NCBI GenBank assembly: GCA_027257055.1
Contig: JAPVLO010000073.1
Coordinates: 2,976,001 to 3,040,000 of the forward strand
Source: Cephalopachus bancanus
Taxonomy: Eukaryota > Chordata > Mammalia > Primates > Tarsiidae
DNA: 64,000 nt
Direction of reading: 5' to 3'
In this document: positions 47,571 through 60,289 of the stretch, one piece after another
Layout: each line of letters opens with the position of its first letter
Numbering within the stretch: the stretch's first letter is position 1
Translations under genes and position numbers: made by a program
Notes under the pieces: model-generated
Seen by the model: only the letters and a program-made list of their open reading frames with translations
Told to the model about the DNA's origin: nothing
Databases searched by the model: none

Positions 47571-49734
47571 TTAACAATGCTTTTTAAACAGCAGATGGCA
47601 TTTCAAGGTTGTCATTTGTGCAAGTTGAGAAATTAAGTTGACCTCACTCCCCCTTTTAAATTAATTTAGGTTATCCTTAAAGCTTCCTTTTCTCCTGACC
47701 AAAAAAAAAAAAAAAAAAAAGGCTAAGTCTATTCTCTTGTCTCTTGTCTCTCTCTTGTTAGAGGATACATGTCTCTTAACCAGGACATGTCAGGAGCTGG
47801 ACACTCAAGTGCTTCCATAGAACTTTTCTATTGGCCACTCCACTCCTCCCCTTTACTCTCTGACTGTGGGTCTCAGGTATATGGTTCTTTGGTTGGGCCA
47901 TACACTTCCCCCACTGCTCCCCACCTCAGGATCAACTCTGAGGGGAGCCCAAATTGTCAAACTAGCTGCTCACAACTTTTTTTTACTTGTTTCTCTTAAA
48001 CAATGTAACTTAATAAAACTCCCTTCAAATATATAAACAAGGCACACCTACTAAAACAGGAAGAGAGAGAACTGTGTGTACATGGGAAACCTGGGTTGAC
48101 TGTTTTGATTAACTTGACTGCTCAAGTCAGTCAGAAAGTAATCACCAGTTAAGCAAACCATTTTGACAGATTTTTGGCCCACTGACTGCTTATTTGACTG
48201 GCTTGCCTGTCAGGTTGAAGTGGTCAGATTGACTGGAGACAGTCTAAATGGAAATTTAACTTGGGAGAATGTGGGTGTCTGTATACCAGAATCTACTTTA
48301 AATAACTTTATTTGAAATCTGTACCTATTTTCTTGGGACCAGTGAGAGAAGTTTGAGAGTGACACATTGCAGCAATTGACTTTCTAGAGTGAGATGTCTT
48401 TAGGCTTGCTAGAGCTGACAATATATTTATAGGCTACAACACAATTACATTTTTTCCTGTGCACATACAGAGTTCAATAAGTTTGAAACTCTACCCTAAC
48501 TTGGTGAAGTCTTAATAAGGCACCTTACTCTCTTACTCTTCGAAAGGGTTAATGATAGATGTATGCTAGCAAATGACTTATCAGACACTGGGTTACCTAA
48601 TTCAGTCATTTGTACTTCGTGGTAAGCAAAGTTGACCCTATTGTTAAGGGCAGTCCTCCTAAGAAAGGACTCATAAATTGGTCATGAGAGAAAACAAAAC
48701 CAAAACACACAAAAAAAAAAAAAAAAAAAAAAAAACCTTTTGTGAGAGGCAAAAGAATTTGGTTGAAATTATTATTTGAGCTGCTTCTTAAAAGCAAGCC
48801 CCTTTATATATCAATTTGTATGTTCCTTTAGAAAACTTACTTTGATGAGCTCCCAGATTTAGGCAAGACAAAAATAACACAGTAAGGATGGAAAGAATGA
48901 TGTATTCTCACATTATAATGTTGGATTTTATGGGGAGAACATAATGAGGGTATTGTCTGTTGTAAGAACATTTTATAAAATCTGTTTTATGTTGGTTAAG
49001 TATTCTAATGTATTCACACTGAGAATTTGAAATGTCCTATTATTGTTTGAAAGGCTTATTCATGTGCTGCTCTTTAACACTCCTAAAATTCTAACTTTTC
49101 CCATGAAAATGTTTTGTAAATGCTTAGATGCCCTCTCATGTACTTTTAAAAAATAAATTAAGTGGTAAGAGTAGATAGACATTAGACTAGAGTGTTAGTA
49201 ATAACTTTAATGACACTTTTCTTAAAATAGTTTAACAGTCATATTTTCTCTGGTTAAAGTAGAGTCACTTTATCTTTTTTTTTAGCATTTTGTAATTAAT
49301 AGAAGGGAAGGAAACTTACTTTAACTTTGCTCTCCAAGTTTATGCTTTCTAGTCATTTTATGATTAAATGTTTTTGGCAATAAGGGCCTTTGACCTGAGT
49401 AAAAGAGAGAACTAAATCAAACCCCACAGTTTAAAGAATGCTATAGAGAGGTCATTGAGGTATATATTTAAATTTTATATGTTTTTACATCACAGAATCT
49501 TTATTAATAATGTTTTAATGATCATCCTAATGCTTCATATCTTTTGCACAGTTCGGACTACTTCCCTAGACTGTATACATGTGTTGTCTAAATTTACCTC
49601 CCTGGCAGCAACTTGTGGTGGTACCTGTTTTGGATTGTTCCTTCCTCAGCACTAGGTATTCTCATTTTAAAATATTTGTTACTTTTAAAAGCAGAAAGTT
49701 TTATTTAATAATTACTGATTAAGAACAAAGACTC
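47571..49734. other. Unassigned DNA with two A runs
   Basis: A runs at 47701-47720 and 48710-48736 have no recognisable retroposon body. TTGACTG recurs between 48095 and 48240. No gene recognised. Confidence 0.45.
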
Positions 49735-49920
49735 AGTAGTGAGTAGCAAGTGTGGATTTGAGCTCTTGTTTGACTTCAGAGCTCCTCGACCTTAGCTCCA
49801 CTTTCTCAAGTGTTGTGTAGTACATGCAGAATAAACAGTTCACCTCCCTGGCTTGCTGTGAGGATTACATGAAACAAGTTCAATACTTATTACCAACTTA
49901 TGCTATTATTGTCATTAATA
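49735..49920 (+). mobile_element. MIR-like fragment
   Basis: The tail half is visible: cacctccctggcttgctgtg, then aggattacatgaaacaag. Confidence 0.45.
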
Positions 49921-49944
49921 TAATTTTTAACTGAAAAGTGTACT

Positions 49945-50125
49945 AGGATAGAAGTAAGCAGACTTGGTTTGATTTTTAACTGTGTGCCACTTCAATAAAT
50001 TGCTTAATCTTTCTGAGTCTTGGTTAGCTCATTGATAAGATACATCAAATAAGGGATCCATAAGGGATCAAATAAGAGATTATAAAAGAGATTTGATAAA
50101 CCAGTGGATAAGAAAATGCTCTGTA
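49945..50125 (+). mobile_element. MIR fragment
   Basis: aattgcttaatctttctgag and tcttggttagctcattgata match the MIR core. An imperfect internal duplication of an AAGGGATC-containing segment follows at about 50050-50072. Confidence 0.58.
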
Positions 50126-51539
50126 AATAGTAAAATACTGTATGGATATATGACTTATTTATTCTATTCATGTTATCTTTTGATTCAATGTCAGTTGTCT
50201 GTTTGCTTTATAATCTTGTGGCTGCATGTTAAAAATTCAGTTTCAGTGAAGTTATTAAATGGTGGAAACATTTAGAAACCAAATTATCTATGCAATATAT
50301 CACTGTTTTTTTGGTTAAGATTGATGGAAATTTATTATATTTAAAGTTAAGAAAATGGCTGCCATTTTGCTATTGTCAGATACATAAGGAAGAGCACTAA
50401 AACCATGTTTGATACTGCAACATTGGGGAGTAGTTTTCCATTGAGAAGAGGAAACTTGGTTAATAATAAGTTTACTTTACCAATAAATCTTTTATGGTAG
50501 AATTTGTGCCACCACCAAGCAAGTGATCAGTGTTAACAAGCATGGGCCTTTATGGAATGTTTTGGAATGTTGAGTGGCTCCCTTAGACACAGAGCTAGTG
50601 AGAAAACAAAGGAAGAGACAGAATTATTGTAAATGTCAACAAAGGTTGATTGGGGAGTGTCTCATTTCCCAAATTCAGAAGTTTTCAGAGAGTGATCCAA
50701 TATCAGACTGAACCATAGATGTCAGCCTTCTAGCTCTCTCCCTCTCTTTATACATCCCTTTTGGTCTGATGGAGTCTTCTAATCCATTGGCTGCACTGTT
50801 TTCTCAGTTTTTGCCCTGGGCATTGCTCCTTTCCACATCCAGCCTTTACCCTTTGTGTGAAGATTAAGTTCTCATAATTAGAGTTGCTTCTTGCCCTATT
50901 GTTCTGTTTTACCTGTCATCCTTGACCAGTGGAGCCTGTCAGCTCAGGCTCCAATCTGCCATCATGGAAGACAACAACATGCAGATTAGTGCTTTTGCAA
51001 ATCAGAGGTCTTCAATCATATCAGGGACTTCTAACCTGCTGGCATCATTCTAGCCCATTCTCCATTCCATTTGGTATATTTTGTACACTTGACTTCTCTC
51101 ATTCAACTACATACCTCATCATCTCTTTTCTCACTGTTAGTAGGTAAAGTTGCTTATAACTTTAATCTTATAATTTATAATCTAAAAAATAAAAATAAAA
51201 ATTAATTTCCTTCCCAGAAATCTAAAATATCTTTATCTGAGTCAACTTTTTTTTCCTCCCATTTCACAGAAAAATGATTCTATCAAAACTAGCATCCTTG
51301 TGTTGTTTCACTTATACCTGTTCTTTCAGTTGCCGGCTTAATGTCACCTTTTCTTGCTTGTATATTCTGACTCTCCTTAATAACATGTTATCTGCTGCTT
51401 ATAAACATGGTAAAATCTCTCCATTTATAAACATACGCACTTTCACACCCATGTATTAACTCTAGAGTCATCTATAATAACTGAAATCCCCAAAGGTTCT
51501 CTTTTTGATTATGATCAAGCATTCTGAAATCTTTAAAGC
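50126..51539. other. Unassigned pyrimidine-rich stretch
   Basis: 50700-51480 has the texture of an old L2-type LINE in plus orientation, but no phrase is diagnostic. No gene recognised. Confidence 0.4.
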
Positions 51540-51775
51540 TGGTTAAGCATGTAAACTCTGAAACTCGACTTCTTGGATTCAAATCCTGGCTCTGCTAGAT
51601 GAGTGCTCTTACCTTATTACTTAACTGTTCTTTACCTTAGTACACTCATCATGGAAATGGGATAGTTGTGGTTTCTAGCTTATAGGGTTGTTAAAAAGAT
51701 TAAAGGGTTAATACTGGTAAAATGCTTAAAATAATTCTTGATATGTAGTAGGCACTCAATATGTGGTAGTCCTTA
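51540..51775 (+). mobile_element. MIR SINE, nearly full length
   Basis: Best-preserved MIR here: ggattcaaatcctggctctg, cttattacttaactgttctt, agggttgttaaaaagattaa and tagtaggcactcaatatgtg occur in order. Confidence 0.88.
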
Positions 51776-51784
51776 CAGCTACTG

Positions 51785-52590
51785 TTTTTTTCCTCATTTA
51801 CTCACTTGTTTATTTAATAAATATTTATTAACGATCTACTGTTTGTCAAACCTTGTGCATAGCACTGGGTGTACTATAATAAATAAGAGAAAAATTTCTT
51901 GTCCTAAAGCAGCTTAGAATGTAGTCAGTAAGATAAGTAATAAGTAAAAAACAACATATGAATAATGAATTGCAAAATGCCAACACTATGAAGAGTTCAG
52001 AAATGGAAAATTTCTGAGACATTGCAACTAAGTTCTGAGAGAAGAGAAGCCAGTCTTTTGAAGAACCTAGAAAAGAACATTCTAGGCAGTGGAAAAAGGA
52101 CTTCTGGAGGCTTTGTGAAGGACTGGTGCTTGACATTGCAATAACTATAAAAAAGAGTCCTGTTTGGCTAGGCCCACAGTTGGCATGGGAGATAGCAGTG
52201 TGAGATGAATTGGATTGGTAGCTGGGGGACCACCAATTTAACTTGCAGGCAATAACAAGGAAACTGGATTTTATTCTAGATGAAACAGAGAGCTGCTGAA
52301 GGATTTTAGACAGAAGAGTAGGCAATCCATTTTGTGATTTTAAAAGTTCATATTGAAGGAAAGAGAAAGGTTGGAGAAGATTAAAGGAAACTGGGAAATC
52401 AGTAATGAAGAATACACAGTATGCAATGATGGTGGCTTGCACCAGAGCTCTGGCAGCAGACAAAATGATGGATCTATGAAGTAATAAAGAAAAACTACCC
52501 AGTTCCAAATTGGGCGAGACTGGGGAAACGCAGGTTTTAAGGTAATAATAATGAGTGCTTGGGACATGTAAATTTTAAATTTTAAGAGAG
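51785..52590 (-). mobile_element. L2 LINE 3' end
   Basis: Antisense L2 starting with its 3' tail (tttattaacgatctactgtt, agcactgggtgtac). Then the ORF2 C terminus: acattctaggcagtggaaaa, aactggattttattctaga, atgatggtggcttgcacca. The 220-codon minus frame 51846-52508 coincides with ORF2 and, by position, is its remnant: ARALVQATIIAYC fits the L2 text around the Q(A)TII motif. It is by far the longest open frame here but it lacks the RT core and lies on a truncated copy. Confidence 0.85.
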
Positions 52591-52599
52591 TTGTGATTA

Positions 52600-52760
52600 G
52601 ATAGACAGATTAGTAATATAATACATGTAGTACATCATATACATAGACCTGGCTGTCCTATATATGACGGGCTATGTATATAACATATATGACATACTAT
52701 GTCTATATACTATATCTATTATATATATATCTATGTAGCTCCAGTATATGATATGCTATA
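52600..52760. repeat. TA-rich low-complexity patch
   Basis: Imperfect ATATGACATACTATG-type units, purely AT-rich. Confidence 0.7.
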
Positions 52761-52888
52761 TAGCTGGGCCTGCTAGAAAGAGTGAGAAAATTCTGGAGCA
52801 GAAACATAACTTTGAGATTTTATTTGTTTTATTAGCAGAGAGGAGAAGCCACCGAGTGCTAAGCCGTGTGGTACCTCCAGTTCGCTTT

Positions 52889-53092
52889 TCTTTTTTTTTT
52901 AAATACATATTTTTTATTTTAAAATTGTGGGGTACAGTTAAGGGTTAGGTATACAAATACGCATTGTGCAGGTACCCTTGTTGATGAGGTGTGCCCCCCA
53001 TCCCCAGACAGATATTGACTACCGTTAATCTCACCTCCCTTCCTCTCCCTGCCCCCCCTCCATAGTTTCGATGCACAGCATTCTAGTTTCCA
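52889..53092 (-). mobile_element. Lineage L1 3' end, 5'-truncated
   Basis: T tail, then gtggggtacagttaagggtt and the lineage 3' UTR. Its C-rich distal part differs from that of the copy at 23009, suggesting another subfamily. It splits the minus-strand L2. Confidence 0.87.
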
Positions 53093-53099
53093 TCCTCAC

Positions 53100-53215
53100 A
53101 CAGCAATTTGGAACAGAAATGCAAATTTGGGAGTATTAGCATATAGGTGGCATTTAAAACCACGAGGACAGATGAGATCCTCCTTCGGGAGAGTGTGAAT
53201 AAGGCGCCTTGTTTG
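53100..53215 (-). mobile_element. L2 LINE, continuation of the 51785 copy
   Basis: aaatttgggagtattagcat and ggtggcatttaaaaccacga are the next antisense L2 ORF2 phrases after those ending near 52570. Confidence 0.65.
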
Positions 53216-54200
53216 AGCCCTGAGGTCTCCTCCTCACAATTCACAAAGTTCCTCCAGTCCCTGCAGGCTGACTTCCATTCTAAGTCCCTCAAATGATTCT
53301 CCTGAGGGTCGCCAGTGACCCAGTTTTTTCCCAGTCTACCGGCAATAACGGCAATAACGTCTGTCTGCTCTGTCTCTCCCTTATCCCTGTGGCATTTGAC
53401 TTTGTTAACCACTTTTTTTTCTTGAAACTGTATCCTTCGTTGGTTTTGTGATATTGCTCTGTCCTCATTTTTTTTTTTTTGAGATTCTTTCAGTCTCTCC
53501 CACCCTTTAGATGTTACTGCTACTTAGAATTCTTTACTTAACATTCTGATTTGAATTCATCCTGTGTGGGGTTTTATACAAAACCCCGATTCAGTGACTT
53601 CTAAACTGGCCACCAGGTTTGTATTTCTAAATCCGCCATGTTCCCATGTTCTAGGCCTTTCTCTTGGGTGTTCCACAGGCACTCTGAATGCATTAAGTAC
53701 AATAATGAATTTACCATCCTTTATCATCTTTCCTTCAGTACTTTGAATTCTACTTTTATTCCTCATTATGGTTAATGACATCTTTATCACTTCCCATTTT
53801 ACCAGAGCCTCATATATGAATCTTGTTCTCTTCCCCACATGAATAAATCAACTGGGAGTTCCATACATATTTTTTCATTATTTCCTGTATTATGGGTAGC
53901 ATTTGACCTGCTTTTCCTGTTCCAAATACTATTGTCTTAGCTTGGGTCTTCTATTCTTCTTTCTTGGAATACTACCCAAACTCCTATTTATTTTTTTTGT
54001 GCCCAATCTGGTCTTTTAATAACGCAGTCTCTATATTATTGCCTGAGGGATATTTCTGAAATGCTAATTGACTATGTTATGATCTTCCTAAAAGCTTTAA
54101 GTGGCTCATCAGGACTTTTGAAACGAAGTTTAGGGTAGTACTTGTACTTCTTTGTGAGCTGGCTTCTGCCTTGTTTTTAATTTTCATTTGTCCTCCCTTA
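53216..54200 (+). mobile_element. L2-like LINE, opposite orientation
   Basis: Sense L2 text: gtggcatttgactttgttaac (the AFDTVDH region, decayed), then cttgggtgttccacaggcac and aagctttaagtggctcatca further downstream. It abuts the minus-strand L2 head-on near 53215. A 9-bp tandem duplication ggcaataac lies at 53341-53358. Confidence 0.58.
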
Positions 54201-54480
54201 TACTTTCCTTAGATCATACTGAGAAAGAAAGAGACAGAAAGGGAGAACAGTTTTCCTTTATAACTTCTACTGTTGGAGCATTTTAGTAACATTGAGATTC
54301 AGTAAAAGCATTAGCTTTAGGAAATTGACCTTTGTTACTTGATTTTCCTCAAGTAACTATAGCTATGATGAATGGGGAAGTTCCACAGTACCAGCATTTC
54401 CAGGCAGGTTTTTCTTAGATGCCATCAGCAAAACTCAACGTTACAAGAGTGAGAAAATGAAACTCAGAATTTAAATGCAT

Positions 54481-54960
54481 TTATTAGTTTTCTGTTGCTG
54501 CTATAATAGAATTATCACAAATGTAGTGGTTAAAACAACACACATTTTATTATCTCACAGTTCTAGAGAACAGAAGTCTGAGATGAGTTTCACTGGGCTA
54601 AAACCAAAGTGTCATCAGGGCTTGGTTTCTTTCTGGAGGCTGTGGGGAGTCTCTGCTGTCTTGCCTGTCCCAGCTTCTGGAAGCTGCCTGCATTGTTTGG
54701 TTCAGTGATCCGCGTCGCTCTGACATCTGCTTCCACAGTCACATCTCCTGCCTGATTCTAATCCTCCTATCTTCCTCTTAAAAGTACCCTTGAGATTATA
54801 TTGGGCTCACTCAGATAATCCAGGATAATCTCTCCATCTCAGGATACTTAATTTAATCACACCTGCAAAGCTCTGTGTGTAATGTAAAATGACATATCCA
54901 CAGGTTCCAGGATGAAGTGTATACATCTTTGTTGGGGCAAGTGTCATTTTACCACCACAG
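54481..54960 (-). mobile_element. MLT1-type MaLR LTR, near complete
   Basis: On the minus strand it opens ctgtggtggtaaaatgacac. It contains ggagattatcctggattatc and cttccagaagctgggacagg (complement), and ends in tgtgagataataaaatgtg followed by cagaaaactaataa. Polyadenylation signal and end are as expected for MLT1. A solitary LTR with no coding sequence. Confidence 0.92.
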
Positions 54961-55949
54961 AATAATTGCAAATACTTGGAAAACATTTAACAACGTGAAA
55001 GCAATGTATTTTCATTTATTTTCTTTTTTAAGTTTTCAATGAAGACTTTTTTTTAAGTTGGTTCGTCTGTTCAAGTTAGTATGGTAAATAGAATTTTGGG
55101 TTCTTCTCTATGAAGTTACAGTAAAATATTTTCTATATTTGATTTTTTCTTTACTTCTCATAAGTACTTGAAACAGAAAGATTTCACAAATAAACTTTCT
55201 TATCATTTAAATTCTTGTCAACTTTTTAATACATTTGTTCATTTCTTAAATTTACTCATCAGAAAAAGAAGTTTAAAGATACTTAATGGAATAGTCATGA
55301 TTTCTTTTAGAATAAGCCAAGCTGAAAATATTGTTTTCTGGCCCCAGTTCCCTCCTGCTCCACACACCCTTCTCTCTTGTGAAAAGGAGTTAGAGATTAT
55401 GAGGAAATGAAATATTAAGATACAGTAAAGATAATCTAAGGAAAGCAAAATTTCTGCTGGGGAAGATAGCTGAAATTCTTCAGAACAGTGAATTTTTATT
55501 ACATAGATCTGGAGACTAAAGTGGTACAAAGCACATAAAAATAAGAAAAAAAATTCATCCAGAGTTAATATTTCCTGATGGTAGATTTCAGTTATGACAT
55601 TCTTCTGTACTATATGAAGAACACAGATCTTGCAGCATGTGCTGATTACAAGACAAAGTGAAACACAACTTACAACAAAAACAAAATTATGAAGGAATCA
55701 AGTCAAGTTCCACCATTATTGGTAAGGCAATTCCATAGGTTTTTGCAGAAGTGGGATCAGTTCATATTTGTTTGTATAGCTACATAGGACATATTTTTTT
55801 CTTTCTAATAATCGGGTTTGGGGCTATAATCTGATACAATAACGTACAGTTGAAAAATGTCCTATTGCAACCAAAGTACATAAAATTTAGTTCACTTGTT
55901 GCCTGTGTGATTGTGAGCAAGTATGATAACCCACCTGAGCTAAATTTCT
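54961..55949. other. Unassigned AT-rich DNA
   Basis: No gene or family recognised. Confidence 0.5.
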
Positions 55950-55950
55950 T

Positions 55951-56250
55951 GTTTGTTTGTTTGTTTTTTAAAGAGACAGGATGTTACTCTGTTACCCAAG
56001 CTGGAGTGCTGTCACACAGTGAGTTCTTACCCCAAATACTAAACTCAAGTCATGCTCCTGCCTCAGTGTCCCAAGTTACTAGGACTACAGACAAGCGTCA
56101 CCATGCCTGGTTGTCTTTTTATTTTTAAATTTTTTATAGAAACTTTGTTGCCCAGCCTGGTCTTGAACTCTGAACTCCTGGGCTCAAGTGATCCTTCCAC
56201 CTCAGCCTCTCAAAAAGCTGACATTACAGGCACGAGTCACTGTGCCCAGC
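55951..56250 (-). mobile_element. AluJ element
   Basis: Antisense dimeric Alu with a TTTG-type tail at 55951-55965, ending cactgtgcccagcc. It is strongly diverged and no clear target duplication is visible. Confidence 0.9.
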
Positions 56251-56488
56251 CCAGTATTTTTAATCTATGAAATGAGGGTAAAAGTCTACTTAAATCACTT
56301 AAATGTCCCATCAACTCATGAGTGTGACTGCTATTTTGTATTCTGGGGCTTTCAACTAGTCCACAAGGTCCTGTGATCAGTCTTTTCAATGAATTAATGT
56401 TATCCATGGTTATGTATTTTTATACCTATAAAATTTTTATTTTATTTTATTTTTTTAAATTGGAAAACACTTTATTTAGAAAGTAGAT

Positions 56489-56492
<4 letters not shown>

Positions 56493-56550
<58 letters not shown>

Positions 56551-56578
56551 AGAGGAGAGAGAGGAGAGAGAGGAGAGA
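56493..56578. repeat. (GA)n microsatellite, 86 bp
   Basis: Pure GA for about 54 bp, then AGAGG-interrupted units. A polypurine tract able to form triplex. Confidence 0.97.
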
Positions 56579-56839
56579 TTCACCTTCCCAAGGTAGGGAA
56601 GGGGGCCAAAGCTTAGGGAAACATGACCAGACCAGTTTAACAAAAGCATAGTGCCAAGCAAAGGCCTACAAAAATATTTAAACAGAAGTATATTTCTCTT
56701 GTTCTAAAGGAACATTGTTCTTTAGTTATAAGGGAATGGTGCAACTGCAACAACTGTGTTACTGAAAACCTTTCCTATACAGAGGCACAAGACTTAGGAA
56801 ATTTGATTAATGTAGCTTCTATAATAACAGGTGCATTTA

Positions 56840-57132
56840 TTATTATTATTTTTGAGTTGGAGTCTCACTCTCACCCAGGCTGGAGTGCAGTGGCATGCTC
56901 ACAGCTACCGCAGCCTCAACCTGCTGTGCTTAGGTAATCCTTCTGCCTCAGTCTTCCAAGTAGCTGGAACCGCAGGCATGTGCCACCACGCCTGGCTAAT
57001 TTTTTTGATTTATTGTAGAGACGAGGTCTCACCATGTTGCCCAGGTTGGTCTCAAATCTGTGGGATCAGGCAATCATCTCACCTCAGCCTCCCAAAGTGC
57101 TGAGATACAGGCGTAAGCCACTACACCCAACT
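56840..57132 (-). mobile_element. Alu, intermediate between AluJ and the derived subfamily
   Basis: Antisense dimeric Alu. It has the derived linker (gatttattgtagag) but the ancestral left and right arms, without the GTGGCCG hairpin. Target duplication aacaggtgcattta (56826-56839) and aacaggttcattta (57133-57146), one mismatch. Confidence 0.93.
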
Positions 57133-57146
57133 AACAGGTTCATTTA

Positions 57147-59399
57147 AAGCATAAAAATTCAAAAACAATAATATTTACTGGCTATGTAAAAGAAAGACAA
57201 GATAAAATTTACCCTTTTCTCATAAATTGTTGTAATTTCTACAAAAATTGAGTGATAGAAAAGTACTTATGAAGCAAAGCCATTTTCTGCAGTTTGTCAA
57301 TCAAAATGAATAATCTCAAAGTCTCATTTTCAATTATATTATTTTAATATTTAACTACCTAAAATGCCCCAATCATATTCTTTAGGAAATGGTTAGGCTA
57401 GAATACTGCAGTTCTAATAATGACATTTTATTATGATAAAAATGACTTCATTAATTGATGATCATATATCAACTGATAAAACAAGTAGATAAAGGACATA
57501 AAAAGTTCCAATCTAAGATAGTGTAAAATCATTAGAATTGTTTTGGATTTTTTTAGGAGTAAATCTTTATAGTTATTTTATTCTTACAAAAATGTATATA
57601 TTGCTTTGATATAAGTTCAATGACACTATGCAGTCTATAAATTTCTTTTTTTAAAGATCTGAATAGATTGACAATATGTTGATATTATTCCAAATCCAAT
57701 TGTCGGGTTATAATAAAAATAACAAATATGGTGCATTTGTAACAGAATGATGTAAGAGACGGCAAGCATTATAATAAGGTTTGGGTTTTTATCCTAGATG
57801 ATCTTATTTATGGCTTTAGTTCTATTTTAGAACATGTAGATTTTTAAAAAATGCATTGATGACTTCCCAGATATTTGAAATATGACCTTTTAAAGAAGTC
57901 AGTCTTGTTTCTCCCTTATTCTCTGCATCCTTGAAAGAACATTCACAACTTCATAATGAAAATTATATCAAAAGGTCACTAAACCGAGGATGAAAAATAG
58001 TACATTTAAGCACTACATGAGAGCTTTGTTTTAACTTGAAAGTAACTGTGAAGTGTAAAACATCATCTAAACACAATTGTTGATCTCTGAAGCAAAATGT
58101 ATTTTTGCTTTATAAAAGTCTTTTTAATAACTACTAATGTTTAAACTCTAATGTAATCAGATAAACTTTTTTGAATAAAATTTAAGTATTTTACTGAATC
58201 TAGCTCAAGTAGTTAACTTACATATGTCTACATTTATAGGAAACTATTGTATTGTAGAGGAACTTAAGCTTTTAAAAGGCATAAAACTTTAATATTAACT
58301 TATTTAAATATAGCCATAAGTTCTAAATATAAATATGTTAAAATAAAAATATAATATTTTTATACCTGGAAATTTATTGTTATTAAAAGAAGAATACATC
58401 GTTCATTCATTCAATTGTTTTGTTGAACTGGAAAAGACAGTTCCTCATTTTATTATTTCTTCAAGAGATAGCATATGATCAATTTTAATTTTAATTTTTG
58501 ATATATCCTTTTAAAAATAACAAACAATTAAATATTTACTGAAGCTGTAAAAAAATAAATGTGGAAAACCATTTGAGTTGTATGATATATTTTATGGTAT
58601 TATGAAATTAAATAAGATAATATATTCAAAGCATATAGCTTATTCTTTTCCACATGATATTCATTCAATAAACAAAAAGAAGTACAAAATGTATTATCCA
58701 AAAACCTAGGGCTAAATGTGTGTCATATTCCTCAATATTTTAGATTTAGAAAAGTAATATGGTACATACATTATTTATTACTTGACACCCCCAGAGAGGC
58801 CCAAGGCAACATCCCATAACCTAACACATTAATATGTCTGCAGCAAAGCATATGAATATTTACTCTAAGTGAAATGAAGTAAGGCTATAAATAGCCTTAC
58901 TTCATTTCATACATGATTTTGCCACCTAATAGGCTTGTGCCAAACTTAAAAAAAATCCAGAGCTTTTTGGATTTAGTAATTGCAGGTAAGGGATTGAAGA
59001 CTGATAGTATGGAAGTTGTAATAACATTGGACTAGAAAATAAGACTAGGAAAATAAAATGTTGAATGCAAATTTTGAAAGTTGAGCATACTAATAGTTAT
59101 TTAATTAAGGATGACTTACCTGACAGTGTAAAACACACAAACTTCAAATAAGCATTTTGCAAAATACGCAGAAAAAAACCAGTGGGACAGGGGAAGAATA
59201 GATTGCACGTCCTATGTGCAATTAGAAATTGGAAGTACATCATGTTCAGTTTTAGGCCCTCTCATCTAAATAGGTTCATCCTTCAATGTCCATCTCATCT
59301 ATCATCACCCAAGTATGGATGTCATGTAAATAATGTTCACAGCCCATACCTTACTTCTGAGTTCCAGACACGTGTATATAGCTAACTACTTCACATCTC
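57147..59399. other. Unassigned AT-rich DNA
   Basis: 2.2 kb with no gene or confident transposon; contains the hairpin at 58870-58909. Confidence 0.5.
58870..58909. repeat. Perfect 18-bp hairpin with 4-nt loop
   Basis: tgaaatgaagtaaggcta (58870-58887) and its exact complement (58892-58909) flank the loop TAAA. Confidence 0.97.
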
Positions 59400-60240
59400 C
59401 TCCTGGACACTTTCAGAGCATGAAACACTCAATCAAGGTATGAAAAACTCACTTTGGTTCAAAAGCAAATTCATGATTTCCTATCCTCCTCAAATCTTCA
59501 GTTTTCTCAGTAAAGGACATCACTATCCATTCAATTGCTTAAGCCTGGAACTTAGGTGTCAATCCTTAGTCTATTTCTAAACTTCTCTTGAATCCAGCTG
59601 CTTGTCTCCAAGTGACCACTACATCATCATCACATGACCCTAGGGTTTATTTAAGCAACCCTTTTTTATTTCTTGGACTCCTTTATTTATCCTTTAAAAT
59701 TCGTCTGACTGAATTTCTACTGCCCCTTACCTTGTGATAAAGAAAGTACGACTGCTTTATGTACCTAAAAGATTTCATGAGCTGGTCCTACTTACCTCTG
59801 AAGCCCCACAACATGCCGTAATTTCTCTTCTCCTTTTCTCCATTCAGAGCATTTTCCTCACATTTCTCCTTTCATTGTAGGATCTTTGCTCATACTTCAT
59901 TTCTCTGAAATGCTTTTTTCCTGTACTCTTCCTCTAGTTAGTTATTATCCATTCACAAAATTCAACTCTGTCATGCCTTCCTCAAGGAAGTCTTTCCTGA
60001 TCTCTCTCTAAATAATGTCCATTTTCCACATGTTCCTAGTCATGTGTCCTTCTCCTTCCTATTATTTATAGCACTTAAAATTTTATAGTAATTCACGTGA
60101 GCAGTTGATTAGTAACTGTCTCTTCCACCTGTCCATAAGCCACATGAGGAGAGGAACCATGTTTGACAGTGCTCACCATTGCTGCCTATCCAAGTGTGTG
60201 TAAGCATGCTCATGTTTGTTAAATGAATTAATCAATGAAA
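59400..60240 (+). mobile_element. L2-like LINE 3' half
   Basis: Sense L2 order: gagctggtcctacttacctc, catgccttcctcaaggaag, tctttcctgatctctctcta, then the 3' UTR (cattgctgcctatccaagtg) and tail gttaaatgaattaatcaatga. Confidence 0.65.
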
Positions 60241-60289
60241 TGAGCAAAAACCAACTTTCAATTGAATGACTTGTTCTGGTTTTGTCTAG

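Noticed and set aside
51846..52508. 220-codon minus-strand open frame as a possible gene
   Set aside because: It coincides exactly with an antisense L2 3' end whose tail and ORF2 landmarks are in order, and it lacks a complete domain. It is a relic frame that happens to be open.
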